Below, in pieces: positions 17,520-28,940 of a stretch of 64,000 nt of DNA (its first letter is position 1; every line of letters begins with the position of its first letter). Source of the stretch: Haliclona indistincta (lineage: Eukaryota > Porifera > Demospongiae > Haplosclerida > Chalinidae); contig OZ024785.1 in NCBI GenBank assembly GCA_964017065.1, positions 8,759,086 to 8,823,085 of the forward strand. The letters run 5' to 3'. The notes beneath the pieces were generated by a model that saw only the letters and a program-made list of their open reading frames with translations, searched no databases and had not been told where the DNA came from. A program made the translations under genes and the position numbers.

Positions 17520-20500
17520 ATGGCTACTGCAACTGCAGGCAACAGCTTTTTACCACAAGTTGCACTTGAAATGGGGCCACAGTCGGCTAAGACAGCAGCA
17601 AGAGATTATGTCAAGCTTGAAGAAAAGGTGAATCACGGCTACATTTTATGATTCTGCTTGAGTCCATAGCTAGACAAGAAATTAAAAAGATTTCTAACGA
17701 AATCAAAAGGATGTCGGGTTGTGAAATCTACCACTGGTCCACAATGTAAACTAACCGGCAAGGAACGAGCATGGAACGGTAACACGATTGACTTGCTAAC
17801 AGACGGTATAGATCCCTACATCAGTGGCTGCAGGAGTGCATAAAAGGAAGGAGCGTTTAGCCGCGATTTATCCAAACGTGAACTGCGGAGGGTCGTCCTA
17901 TAGGCCCGGTGTCTTAGGAAATTTTGCCGCTGCGACAACTTTTTCCAGGAAATAACTTGATTTGGCAGCATCAACGACACGGTTTCCTAGCCTGGGAAAT
18001 ACGGTCGCGTTTAGGAAATTATGCTGCTTACCGCTACTCACGAGCACAGCCACTATCGAACAGCTAGCGCACACGTGATGCCTGTGATCGTGCTGTTGAG
18101 TTACACCCAGTGGCGGATCCAGGGGTGGGCCAGGTAGGGCCTGGCCCACCCAAACTAGCCCACCTAAAATTTTAAAGTTTTAACTATATATAGTGCAAAA
18201 TTCTTACCGTTCTGAGCAGAGTTCTCACTAATGACTAGCGCGCTCGCTGCGCTGTACAACCTTCTAGCTCGACTATCGCTCGACTTAATTAGCTAAAAAT
18301 TTTCTGCGGCGCTTTTCGCCGCACATTGCCCCACCCCATCTACTTTTTCTGGATCCGCCACTGGTTACACCTGCTACATTTTAGAGGTAATCATTACCTG
18401 CTACATTTTTAGAGTGGTAATGATGCAAACGAGACAAAATGGGAGCCTGATTGTAAGGCAAATGAGTCGTTGTTACTGCTGGCACATTTCCCCGTTCCTA
18501 CTTTTGGTACCATCCGTTATATCGCCGTTTCGCTAAAACACTGAAAGTTCACTATGCACCTGCCAGGAGAATTTCACGACTGTTCGTAGGTGTTTTGGTC
18601 TCGGCACTGCTCGCGTAAAGGCGCTAGGAGAGTTGAAGAAGAGAAGGAAGAAGAATACCAAGACATGATGTCGATGTTTTCTCAGTTTCCAGCTTCGTCA
18701 CTTTAGTAACAATTTCGGGCAATCTCCTTGCTACTGTAAGATGGGGAAACACCAAAGAGCAGATTTAAGTGTGTTTGGACGTATAAAATTCATCACCAGG
18801 CGAAATATCAGCGTTTAACCCTTTAAGCCCTAATGACGCAATTGTGCGTCATATCTACTTCAGACAGCATAACTTTATGAAAAAGTGCTAAAATATCCCC
18901 AAATTAAGCCAAATTGAAGAATACAAATAACCACAAAAAATTGACCGGTTTTCGGCGCGCCCCCTGCGCTAAACGTATTGGCTTCGGCATTTTCTATGGC
19001 TTCAGTGCAAAATTCAGAACATTTTAGGAAAAACAAAATGGCTGCCAAGAAAATTTGGACATTTTATGGCTTCGGGTGCTCGGAAAACACATTTTGGCGC
19101 ATTCTCTACGATCAGGGCTACATTTTACATTGACCAGAACCACTGCTATTTACATGTACTTTTCAGTAGCCAGCCCCAAAGCACTAACTTTGAGCAAAAT
19201 TTGACGAGGTCGCTGCACTTTACCGACTTCACTTTCGAAGTGGGAGGGGCATATCGACCGACTTGAGTATGGGCAATTGCGGCTACTCACTGGCGTAAAA
19301 GAACGCAAATTTGAGACCAGTAGCACAAAAGACGCACGAGATATTCACGATAGAAGTGGTCAGCATTTACGAGGTTAAAATTTCAGCAAGATAATTTAGT
19401 AGCTAAAGGGTTAATCACCTTGAAATCCTTCACCCTCTATTCCTTACAGAAACTGTCTCAAAATGATATTTCGAACACTTAGAGTACATTTTCAACACTT
19501 TTGGAGCATTTATAGCCAGATTTTCAAATTTTGACGAAAACTCATTAAACGCTGATACATTGTACGTAGCCGCCATCTTGTTTTCCTATGTAGGGATCAT
19601 GTGAGGGATAAATTAAATTTTATAATCGGTTTATCAGTCACATTATATTATCTTCGTCCAATTTCAGTGTTTTCTATTACATATATGCAGGATTTTGTAA
19701 TACAGAGAGATGAACGAAGAATACAAGTTATGGTAAATAGATACACACAGGAGCGCATATAAACAAGGGAGCATGTAACTCTGAACACTACCCCATATAA
19801 CGGCGAAATCCTAATATGGCTGACTTGCTATTTTAGTTACTTCCATATAAAGTATAAATGTGATGTTTGCGGATGTAATAACTAGTACACGCCCGTTATT
19901 AATAATATACCAGGTGGAGGCGCGGTTGAAATTATAGACTTATAGTTCTTATATGGAAACTATTATTTTTAGAACAGCCGCCATGTTAGGATTTCGCCGT
20001 TTACAGAGTTACATGCTCCCTTGTTTATATGCGCTCCTGATACACATTATACAGGCGACATTGTAAAACAGTTTTGCTGGATCAATGTACATACATGTAA
20101 TGTACTGATAATGTAAAACTGCTGGTAACAGAAGTCGAACAAATTAACACAATATATAGGGCCTTGCCATCAGTGTCAGCAATGGCCAATAATGCATGGA
20201 TTATATATAGTCAGTATATCTTTTGCTTCCTATTTTTATGTTCTACATGTTGTACATGTATAATAATTTTTATTAAGTCTTTGTTTTTCTGGAAGGAATG
20301 GATGGAGTCACGATATCCTTTGCTGGTTAAGGCAATCAAAACTACAGAAACATTCAGCTCATTTTATCTTGCTGAAGAGAATGAAGAAGAATTCCCTCAT
20401 GATGATGTAAGAGATCACCTTATGTAAACTGTAAGCATAATATACACATGTACTATAGGTTATCAAAGTTACAGAAGAGATGGTCCGCCATTGTCTACCA

Positions 20501-23500
20501 GCTCATTCAGATGATGATGATGACCCACATAATGATGACTTGGATGAGAAGACAAAAAGAGAAGACTACCTTAAGTCCATGTTCATGTGTGCAACTCCTG
20601 AAGCACTGGCTCCATTAGCAGCTAAGATGTATCAGAAATTCGTGGAATTGTGTCCAGACTATATGCACGAGGCAAAAATTTCTGAAGATGAAAAGAGGGT
20701 ACTTTAGTCTGCGTGCATGAACCTTCATAATGATTAATTTTTTGTTTTTGTATGCAGGTCTTGCGGAAATACTATGAACCAATTACTGTAAGAAATAATT
20801 ATTATGCACTATTATAGATATAAATAATTGTTGTGTCTGTAGGCAATTCGGACTAAAATGGACAAGGAAGTGAGTTGTTTACATAATCAGCTCCAGATGC
20901 ATGCATGCATGAATCATTGAATTAAATTATCTAGTCAAAGCGGAAACTGCTGCCAAACAAGTTGCTTGAAGCATCCAGAGCAGCATCTGAAGACGTAGAG
21001 CGGTCATTCTATTTTGCATATTTTGATTGGAGAGAGATTCCAGAAGCTCATGTGAGTATGCATGATAGTAAGTCAAGATGTCTATAATGTGGTTTACTCT
21101 ATACAGGCTGAAGTTATCACTGATGAAATGGCGAAACACTTAGACAAGCAGAAAATAAACTATTTAAAATCTATGTTTTTTTCTCTTGATAATCGCAGGT
21201 TGCTTCCACTAGCAATCTCAATGTTCCAGAAGTACAGAGAAATATACACTGATGAGCTCAAACTCCATCGAATAACAGCTGCTACAGATCCCAAGGAAAA
21301 AAAGGTTTACACACTTCATTAAAATTCTGCATGATTCTGCATGCAAAGTTTTTATCATCATTTTACATGTTTTCATTTTTTGATTTCAGCTGAAGTTTCT
21401 TGGAAGGGTACTCCTCAGACGAAAGCTACTGACAGAGCCAGAATACAACAAGCTGTCCGGGATTGATCCAGAACAGAAGAACGTGCAAGTATCTCAGGTG
21501 ATTATATATGAAAGTGTCTATGCAGGTCATTATGACATTTAATTGTTATAACAGTTGGAGAATACATTTGCACAACGTGGCTTGAAACATGTCTTTGATA
21601 ATTTATTAAAGCTTGATCTACAAGGCTTTGATATATTATGTTACAATGATGAACAACTACCCTATGATGATGTGAGGATAATGTGAATCAATAGCAGTTC
21701 TGTGGTCAGTTCTTCTCATGAATTTCAGGCTGATGTGATTGCAAAACTAATGTTGGAGTACCTAAAAACTGGCGAAGAGAGAGTTTATCTGGAAACAATG
21801 AGTAACATCACTCATAGTCAATCCTTTTGGAAGCATGTAGGTAGGTAGTATAAAGTAATTTACACTTGAGCTGCTCAATTTGATGTACCCTTGTCATGAC
21901 TTGCATGATTTTGCATTACAGGGATTATCATGTGCAGGCAGTATATTAGCAGGTACCCAGGCTGTGTGCAACATCATTTTGAGGTTAGACAAAAGTCAAA
22001 TGTATTCATAGTAGTAACATTATTCTTGTGAACAGTGTTTTATCAAAATATGGAAGGAGATGTGGCAAAGGAATTTACTGAGTGAAGCAGCAATGAGTTC
22101 CTATGTACACATCATTTTACTTCAGCACCAGCAGTATGACAAGTTAACTTATGAGCTTTTTGTAAATCTTCTAGACTCATTGGTATTTTATAAAATTTCT
22201 AGAATGCATTCATAAATCATCTACTACTTTTAGCCTGCTGCAGTGTATAGGCCCGTATTTTCAGTGGCTTGTGACTTCTCAATGACCACATGGGTTAAAC
22301 CTATACAACATTTAAAAGCAAAATCAAAAGATCGCTTTGTGAAGATCTTGGTGACTGAAGCTATAGCAATGGAGGCATGTACCACTGATGATGCACCTGC
22401 TTACTATGTTTTACTGAAAGCAGTCAAGAACGACTCATTGTCTGGATCTATGGTTAGTAGATTTCCACAGTATAATCTCATCTTATTCCATATCCACAAC
22501 ACAGGTTGAGGCATTGCTTGATGAAATATCAACACAATTAAGTCGTACAATTGTTTCACCCAAAAAGTTACCTTCTGAGCCTTTGCATATAGCAGCTGCA
22601 TGCAGACGTCCTTTGTCTATTACTGTAACGTGCAAAATTGTGGAATATTTGGACAGGAAAAGCCATGCTCTCTTGTTTGAGTTAGCAGAGGATGAGAAGT
22701 CTGATGACACTACAGTAAATGACTATAGTAGTCACTACATCCATCTATTAGTAAATAAATTTTATAGGTAGCAGCAATTATTGACAAGTTCTTGGATACT
22801 CACCCGATTAAGAAACCCGGTCAAGCAACCCATTTCATGCAAATATGTTCAAAGTATAGAAGTTCAAATGGTAGTCGTGCAGTCACAGCAACAGTGATAT
22901 GGAGATACTATTGTCAACACCTGGATTTTTACAAAGATGTGGTAATAACATCACACATGCATTCAGTGTATTATCCCATGTTTTGTGTCTCACAACTAAT
23001 TTTTGTCAGTTGTCTGCTTCAGTGAGGGAGGATGTTCCACTTGCTGTACTTAAAGAATTCAACATTGATCTCTACTCTAAAGATGGCAACGATCCACTCC
23101 ATATTGCTGCTGTAAAGGGCTATACAGAATTCATCAAGCTTGCATTGAACAGAGGCTTTGTAAATCTATTAACGTACAGCGACAGAAACGGTCAGCTCTT
23201 GGTGGATGTTGCCTTAAAGCATGAACACTATGGCACTGCTGCAGTGATACTGAGAGAGATGAATGACTAGTGAGTGGATTGATATTTGAATTTCATGACT
23301 ACATCATGCATCATACAGCAAACTATGCATTGCTGATCCAAATGGAGAAACCAAAACTGCTGCAAGAGTCAACTTTAGGCAACTGTTGTACAAACTAATT
23401 GTAAAGAAAAGCAGGCTTCAACTGTGCTTTGATGGGGCAGCTTCGGAGGACGAAGCTGATGAGAAGAAGAAAAAGGACAAAGAAGATGAGAAGAAGAAGA

Positions 23501-26061
23501 ACGAAGATGAGAAGAAGAAGAAGAAAGAAGATGAGAAGAAGAAGAAAGAAGATGAGAAGAAGAAGACAAAAGATGAGAAGAAAAAAGACAAAGAAGATGA
23601 GAAGAAGAAGAAAGAAGATGAGAAGAAGAAGAAAGAAGATGAGAAGAATAAGAAAGAAGATGAGAAGAAGAGGAAAGAAGATGAAGAAAAGGAGAAGAGA
23701 AAAAAAGTGAGCAATGCACTTCATGCATGCTGTATACTTAAAAGTATGTCATTATTGTATACACATTCTGGTATACAGATTCAGGAGTGTGTGGTAGCCA
23801 TTCTTGACTCAACAATTGATCGAGATGCTGGTGTGATCCATCATGAGGTATTGGAGGTTGATGATAAAGGAAACACCCCCAACAGTAAAAGATTTGTATG
23901 CCCTTCACAGCACAGTATTGATCTTGTAGTAAAGAACCCCGACCAATTGAAGGTAAATATATTTAGATGTACAAAATGTGAGTTGATCTGTTTCCATCTA
24001 AGGCAATTTATTCTCATGAAAGCTTTCTATCTCTTGTAAACCATAAATGGAAGCGTTCTGGTCGGAAAATATACATGTAAGTTTCTTATAAACATTATAA
24101 TGTGTTATACATGCATAACACAAGGGTGAATCTAACAGCCATCGGAGACGTTTGACCCAAATGTGCGCATGTAGCTCTGATAATCTAAAGAACATAGCTA
24201 CAGTGTTGTAGTTACAAGTTTCTGAGCCAAGATCTGACTGTCACAACGAGCAACTTGTAAAACACGCACTTCGTCCATTTCTGAATCTCAATAATCATTA
24301 ATTATGTAATGAATGTACATGCAGGGTTCCCATTCTGGCCTATTTCTTCTTTTTGATATTTCTCACAACTGCATTTGCTCTTGGAGCTACTAAAGGCAAT
24401 CCATCAGATTATAGTGAACCACTGGATGGGTTCAGATTATTCTGTGAGAGTGCAGTCTTTTTAATGACCATTATTGACATTTTACTGGAATTTCAAGACT
24501 TTTGGACAAACTAGTGAGTCACACTAGAATTACACAATCATTTGCTTATTGTATTTCTAATAGCAACAGAGAACTGAAACTATACTTTAGAGATTGGACC
24601 AACTGGTTGGATATTGTTGCCATTTTGACTACCCTCTTAATTATACCATTTCGAATTGCCTATCTTGAAGAGCAATGGGTGTTTGTGTCTTTGGCATACA
24701 TTTTGCACTATCTGAGGATCTTTGAGTATGCTGTCATTAAGTCGTGAGTTCAGCTGTAAATGCTTTGATCATTGTTATTACTTCTATTAACAGGTTTGTT
24801 GCTATTTATGTGCAGATCCTTTTTCGAATGATAATTCGGGATGTTGGGCGATTCTTGATTGTATTCACAATCATTGCAGTCTCATTCGGAGGTGGTTTGT
24901 ACTTTTCTCTGCGTGCACAGCCTTGCCCACTGTCTGAAACCATGACTACTGGAACTGGGTTCAGTCCAGTGACTAACACCAGTCTTTGTCTACACCCTGA
25001 CGAAACAAGGTAATCCAGCAATTATTTTAGTAGAATTGTTGACTGTATATTCACAGTGAAATATACTTGTCATGGCTGACTGGACTTCGTCTACTTACTG
25101 AAGGAAATGTGATCAATCCATATATCTTTGGCGACCGAGGATTTTGGCAGGTTTTGCCTTTATTGTAGCTATGTGAATAATCTCATTGTCATGCAGGTGG
25201 TTTAGTGTGATGATCTATGGTATCTTCTTGTTCATTGTGGCAGTGGTCATGCTCAACCTGCTCATTGCTCAGTTCAGTAAGAGTTATGAAGAGGTTACTG
25301 AACGTGCCAGAGTGTCAGTCACTCAAAACAGAGCCAAAATCCTCACTGCATTGCAGTCATCGCTATGGTTACTGCTATTACATGTGAGATTTAGAACGCA
25401 TAAACCATATTATATATTTTGGCAGAATTTATACAGAAAATTAGTCCAACCATGCAGAAATGAAAAAGACTCTGAAGAGTATATACGTGATTTGCTGTAC
25501 TTTAGATATCAAGAGTCCTCTCCTCACAAGACAAGCAGTCATGGTAGACTATTATGTCGATAATACAACATACTTTTTACTGCATGCTGCACTAACTATA
25601 GACAATGAATATGAGAAAATCGACAAGCAACTCCAGTCATTATCTATATCTGACCAGCAGAAACAGTTCAATGTTGTGAAAGGTATGACAAAGCAACTAT
25701 TATGACAAGATCACATAATTTATGCTTTGCTATGTATTATCATAATAATTATAGAACTACAGTCACAGTTAAAGTATTTCAAGACTGATAGTGCAACCAT
25801 GCAGAAGAATATTACAGCGCAAGTAGAATCTGTTCGATCTGAGTTGGTGACTCAGAGTGAAGTGGTGAAACAACTACAGAGTGATGTAAGAAGCCTAGTG
25901 ACTGCCCTTCGTGAGCAGACAGAGATGGTCGTTGAGCAACAAGGACAGATCAAGGAGTCATGGTGAGGCACAAAGTAATACAGACACTACAATTAGATCT
26001 ACTATACAGGAAATCAATCGGAGAGATGAAGGACATCGTCCTACAGCTGCTAGAAAAGTGA
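17520..26061 (+). CDS. TRP-like ankyrin-repeat cation channel, copy 2 (full length)
   Basis: Complete paralogue of copy 1. Exon 1 is 17520-17627 (ATG; MATATAGN), joining in phase 0 to 20296-20406 and 20459-20698. Small exons follow (near 20758, 20843 and 20936), then further N-terminal exons to ~22458. These encode two related ~70-100-residue helical modules (YLKSMFMCATPEALAPLAAK and YLKSMFFSLDNRRLLPLAIS). Then come exons matching copy 1: ankyrin-like (near 23100, GNDPLHIAAVKGYTEF), an expanded Lys/Glu segment (23455-23705), S1 to S6 (24325-25300; S6 VVMLNLLIAQFSKSYEEV), and a C-terminal coiled coil ending at TGA 26059-26061. Ankyrin repeats, six helices, the NLLIA-type S6 and coiled coil fit the TRP superfamily. 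The duplicated N-terminal module is not one I recognise. The exon junction just before S6 (about 25150-25197) is not resolved in phase. Confidence 0.75.
17694..17888. repeat. Single arm of the 3047-3581 palindrome family
   Basis: Matches the left arm of 3047-3305 (GGTTGTGAAATCTACCACTG and onward to TTTATCCAAACGT) with several substitutions. It then runs directly into sequence equivalent to 4280 onward of unit 1. The second arm and about 1 kb of unit 1 sequence are missing here. Confidence 0.75.
18108..18363. mobile_element. 256-bp hAT MITE with perfect 8-bp target duplication
   Basis: Ends are CAGTGGCGGATCCA and its complement TGGATCCGCCACTG, a classic hAT terminus. The flanking 8-bp GTTACACC occurs on both sides (18100-18107, 18364-18371). 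Unit 1 has the empty site with one GTTACACC at 5225-5232. The element lies in intron 1 of channel copy 2. Confidence 0.92.
18815..19414. mobile_element. 600-bp TTAA MITE (family 2), unit 2
   Basis: Flanked by TTAA (18815-18818, 19411-19414), with ends CCCTTTAAG and CTAAAGGG. Its right end, reverse-complemented, matches the left end of the 12065-12671 element, so the two are related insertions in opposite orientation. It is nested in an older stretch whose interrupted halves, ATATCAGCG (about 18806) and CGCTGATACA (about 19551), form an inverted pair. Confidence 0.75.
19748..20039. mobile_element. 292-bp inverted-repeat MITE with ATACACA duplication
   Basis: Ends are CAGGAGCGCATATAAACAAG and the complement CTTGTTTATATGCGCTCCTG. 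ATACACA flanks both sides (19741-19747, 20040-20046). Unit 1 has a single ATACACA at this position (6796-6802, inside AGATACACATT) and no insert. The CAG...CTG ends resemble hAT, though a 7-bp duplication is short for that group. Confidence 0.8.
23455..23705 (+). repeat. Coding minisatellite: Asp-Glu-Lys-rich repeat in channel copy 2
   Basis: About 84 codons of near-repeated DEKKKKE-type units (GATGAGAAGAAGAAGAAAGAA, period 18-21 bp) in frame within a channel exon, immediately before a splice donor. Copy 1 has only about 18 residues here (9140-9182). The segment would be a highly charged helix or flexible linker between the ankyrin-like and membrane domains. Long Ser/Phe-rich ORFs on the other strand are by-products. 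Confidence 0.9.
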
Positions 26062-26244
26062 AATTGCTCATAATCGTGATTATCGTAGTACAATGACAGT
26101 ATCGTCATGGACAAACCTACATAACTACATTGCATGATTATAACATCATAAGAATTTTTAGTTTTCTTCTTGTCATGTTAATTTTAGAGTTTGTGTTTCT
26201 GTCAACAAGTATTGGTCTATGGTTATAATTATTCTTTCGAATAG

Positions 26245-26618
26245 TTACTAATGCACATACGTCAATAATATTATAGTACAAAGTAGTAGTACACCTTCAG
26301 TCACACCTACACCTTCAGTTACACCTACATCTTCAGTTACACCTACATCTTCAGTTATACCAACGAAGTTATGTAAGTCTGCATGTAATTATAACATTGA
26401 CAATAATTAAATTTATTCTTATAGCTATCACCATTATCATCATTGTTGCTGCCATACTTGCTGGTGCCTTCATTGCTGTAATCATCATTGTCTGTATCAT
26501 AAAGGCCATAATAGGTGCAACATTAAAGAAATGTGTCAAACATACTTCATACATCATTTACGCAGATGCATGTAGTGCTGAGTCTGTCTACCCCCATAAG
26601 TTTGTATATGTGTGTTGA
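26245..26618 (+). CDS. Terminal exons of a small single-pass membrane protein (unit 2)
   Basis: Paralogue of 11726-12006. Exons 26245-26372 and 26425-26618 join in frame: a Thr/Pro/Ser stretch made of an 18-bp tandem repeat (TPSVTPTSSVTPTSS), then the hydrophobic helix AAILAGAFIAVIIIVCIIKA, then a tail ending at TGA 26616-26618. The repeat has about four units here against one or two in unit 1. As in unit 1, the upstream exons and function are unknown. Confidence 0.45.
26285..26360. repeat. 18-bp tandem repeat encoding a Thr/Pro/Ser linker
   Basis: About four units of CAGTTACACCTACATCTT form, in frame with the membrane-helix exon downstream. The unit length is a multiple of three, so expansion keeps the frame. 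Confidence 0.9.
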
Positions 26619-27085
26619 ATGTGTTAATCATAATTTTATTCATTGTTTATGTGTTCAGTGGTTCGTAATTGTAGGTGCATTCAAATCATTTTATCCTAAT
26701 GCTCGTAAAGCCTATTGTAGAAGCATGAAAATGAAGGGATTATTATTATATTCATGAGCAGATAATGTTATGAGTCAATTTAGACATACATTGGCTTGCT
26801 GTGTTTTCCAACAGGATCTTCAAAATGAAGAAGTGACTAATAATTGTAAGTAAATTACAATTAAATTTCTGTGCTGTAGCAGACAGACACTGAAGAATGT
26901 GTAATAGTTTTCTGTCCCATTGAGAATGTTCTTTTGGTCAGTAGACAACACAGTTGCAGTTGAGACATTGATGATTAGCACTGCAATGCAGATTTCTCTG
27001 TTTGTATCAACATGGCTGGAATCGAAACAAGATAAATATACTAAGAACAGACTAAGAAAAGAAATAGCAAAATAATTATTAGTCT

Positions 27086-27745
27086 TCATGTTGTTTGGTT
27101 AGTAAATTGTTCAAGCAGCCAATCAGCAGCAGTCCCGGGAGTGAGTGATCCCTCTACTACTCTACTCTCCACCTCAGAAAGCCTGGTCATTACACGAGGG
27201 TTTGTCTTAAACCTGTGAGGAAGAGAGAGGAGGGAGAGAGAGAGGAGAGAGAGTGTACTGCAATGATGAGACGTCACACATCACCTCTGCATCAACTGCC
27301 ACTCGATGTTGCTCCACATCCATGACTTCTGCTGAAGCCTTCTTCTCTTTGTAAACTCTCCAGTTTCCTAAATCACAAGCAGTAACATCAGCAAGCAATG
27401 AGACGACACAGATTCCTGACCTTAGCATGCTGTACAAACTCTCCCATCACACTCCATAATTCATCAAACCCTTCATTCAACAGCGATGACACTCTCAAGA
27501 CCTTAGATAAAATAGCAATAGAAATGCAAGAAGAGAGTTCAGGGTATCACTACCAACCTTGGGTCGCCATGATTTTTTTCCTGAACCTCTTCTAACAAGT
27601 CTGAGAGCACTCAGATAGTCCGACTGTATCCTGTTAGCAGCTGGTATGAGGTCACCATCAGCTTTAGTGACAACCACTAGATCAGCGAGTTCAACTATGC
27701 CTTTCTTCATACCCTGAAGCATAAACCAACAATAGAGAGAGATGA

Positions 27746-27784
<39 letters not shown>

Positions 27785-28819
27785 GCCTAGGACATACAGA
27801 CACATACCTGCAGGTCATCACCAGCTGCTGGAGGTACCAGTAACACAAACATGTCCACCATTCCTGCTACAGCAATCTCTGATTGCCCAACACCAACTGT
27901 CTCTACAATCACGGTATTAAAACCAGCTCCTGACCAAAGAAGAAATGATCATCAAGCGTCACTGAGACAGAGTTACCTTCACACAGTAAGATTGCTTCCT
28001 GAGTATTTCTAGCTACACCTCCTAAAAAGTGAGTATAGTTGAATAATTATGTAAAAGGAGGTACATGTTCCTATTCCTGCTCACCCAGAGTCCCTCCTGA
28101 TGGCGATGGGCGAACAAAGGCAGACATGTTGTTCGCTAGTTTGGGCATGCGTGTCTTGTCAGCAAGTATAGACCCTCCGTGTCTAGATGAAGAGGGATCA
28201 ACAGCCTGCAAGAAGAACTCGTCACAAACAGGACAAGCAGATCAAGGTTGTGTTCACCAACACAGCAATACGATGGTCTTTCTGAATCAACATTGTTCCC
28301 AGTGCCTCGATAAGAGTCGACTTGCCTGCTCCTGGAGGACCAGATAGACCAATTCTGAAGAAAAGTTTTAAAAACTGATGGTTCGTGTGGGGTTGATTAC
28401 CGAAAGGTGTCATTCAGTCGATTGTCACTAGCTAGTTTAGAACGCTGAGATAGTAGAGATGTGAGCAGCCATTGTGCTTGCTCTTGTTTGCCAGGATGCC
28501 GAGACTCAACTGCAGAGACAAGTACATAATACACGGTAAGGTCCACAGAATCCGCCTCACTATACTATACTCACCAAGTGTGATTGCCTCAGCTAAGCAT
28601 GCTCGTTTCCCTTCTACCAGTCCTGACTGAATCCTCTTTGTTTTCTCCTCAGCTATAGCTATTATTGTACTCAGGCACATTGATCCGCGCACTCCAACAG
28701 CTGCCTACGGCAGTGGATACTACACACTACTCTCTCCTGTCATATCTCACCTTGTAAGCTATCCTATTGTAATGCTGCAATCTCAACCACGAGCTCCCTA
28801 GTCTTGCAGCAGCACGCAT
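27086..28819 (-). CDS. MMAA: Methylmalonic aciduria type A protein (MMAA), mitochondrial GTPase
   Basis: Encodes the G3E/ArgK-MeaB-type GTPase that chaperones adenosylcobalamin delivery and protects methylmalonyl-CoA mutase in mitochondria. Exon 1 (28819-28751) gives an Arg-rich, mitochondrial-type start ([15 protein letters not shown]). Exon 2 (28704-28575) contains [15 protein letters not shown]. Later exons give the Walker A loop [18 protein letters not shown] (near 28330), VDPSS followed by [11 protein letters not shown] (near 28180), [12 protein letters not shown], the G3 motif ETVGVGQSE (near 27880), and VVTKADGDL, the NKxD-like guanine specificity motif (near 27660). The terminal exon ends at TGA 27086-27088. 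All introns examined are GT-AG. The intron before the last exon is a short CT-rich tract that expanded to microsatellites in the three truncated copies upstream. It is divergent from DDX10 with 121 bp between start codons. Confidence 0.93.
27748..27786. repeat. (CAGA)n microsatellite in an MMAA intron
   Basis: About ten consecutive CAGA units on the plus strand, inside the intron between the G3-motif exon and the exon beginning [12 protein letters not shown]. Confidence 0.95.
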
Positions 28820-28940
28820 GCTTCAGATTTATACCATAGATATGTTTATACTACACTTCCTGCCTGCTCGGCTGCCTAGCCTGCAGCTTGTAAACTCCGC
28901 CTACAAGGCAAGTCCGTATACTAACACCACGTGCGCAAAG
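28820..28940. promoter_or_regulatory. Shared divergent promoter of MMAA and DDX10 with a CACGTG box
   Basis: Only 121 bp separate the two start codons, which face away from each other, so both genes must use this stretch and the ends of each other's leaders. It includes a palindromic CACGTG at 28928-28933, eight bases before the DDX10 ATG. CACGTG is the site for bHLH-ZIP factors of the USF/MITF/Myc type. Binding is inferred. Confidence 0.6.

Noticed and set aside
23375..23728. Long Ser/Leu- and Phe/Ser-rich ORFs on the minus strand
   Set aside because: They are antisense to the Lys/Glu coding repeat of channel copy 2; repeat composition alone explains them.
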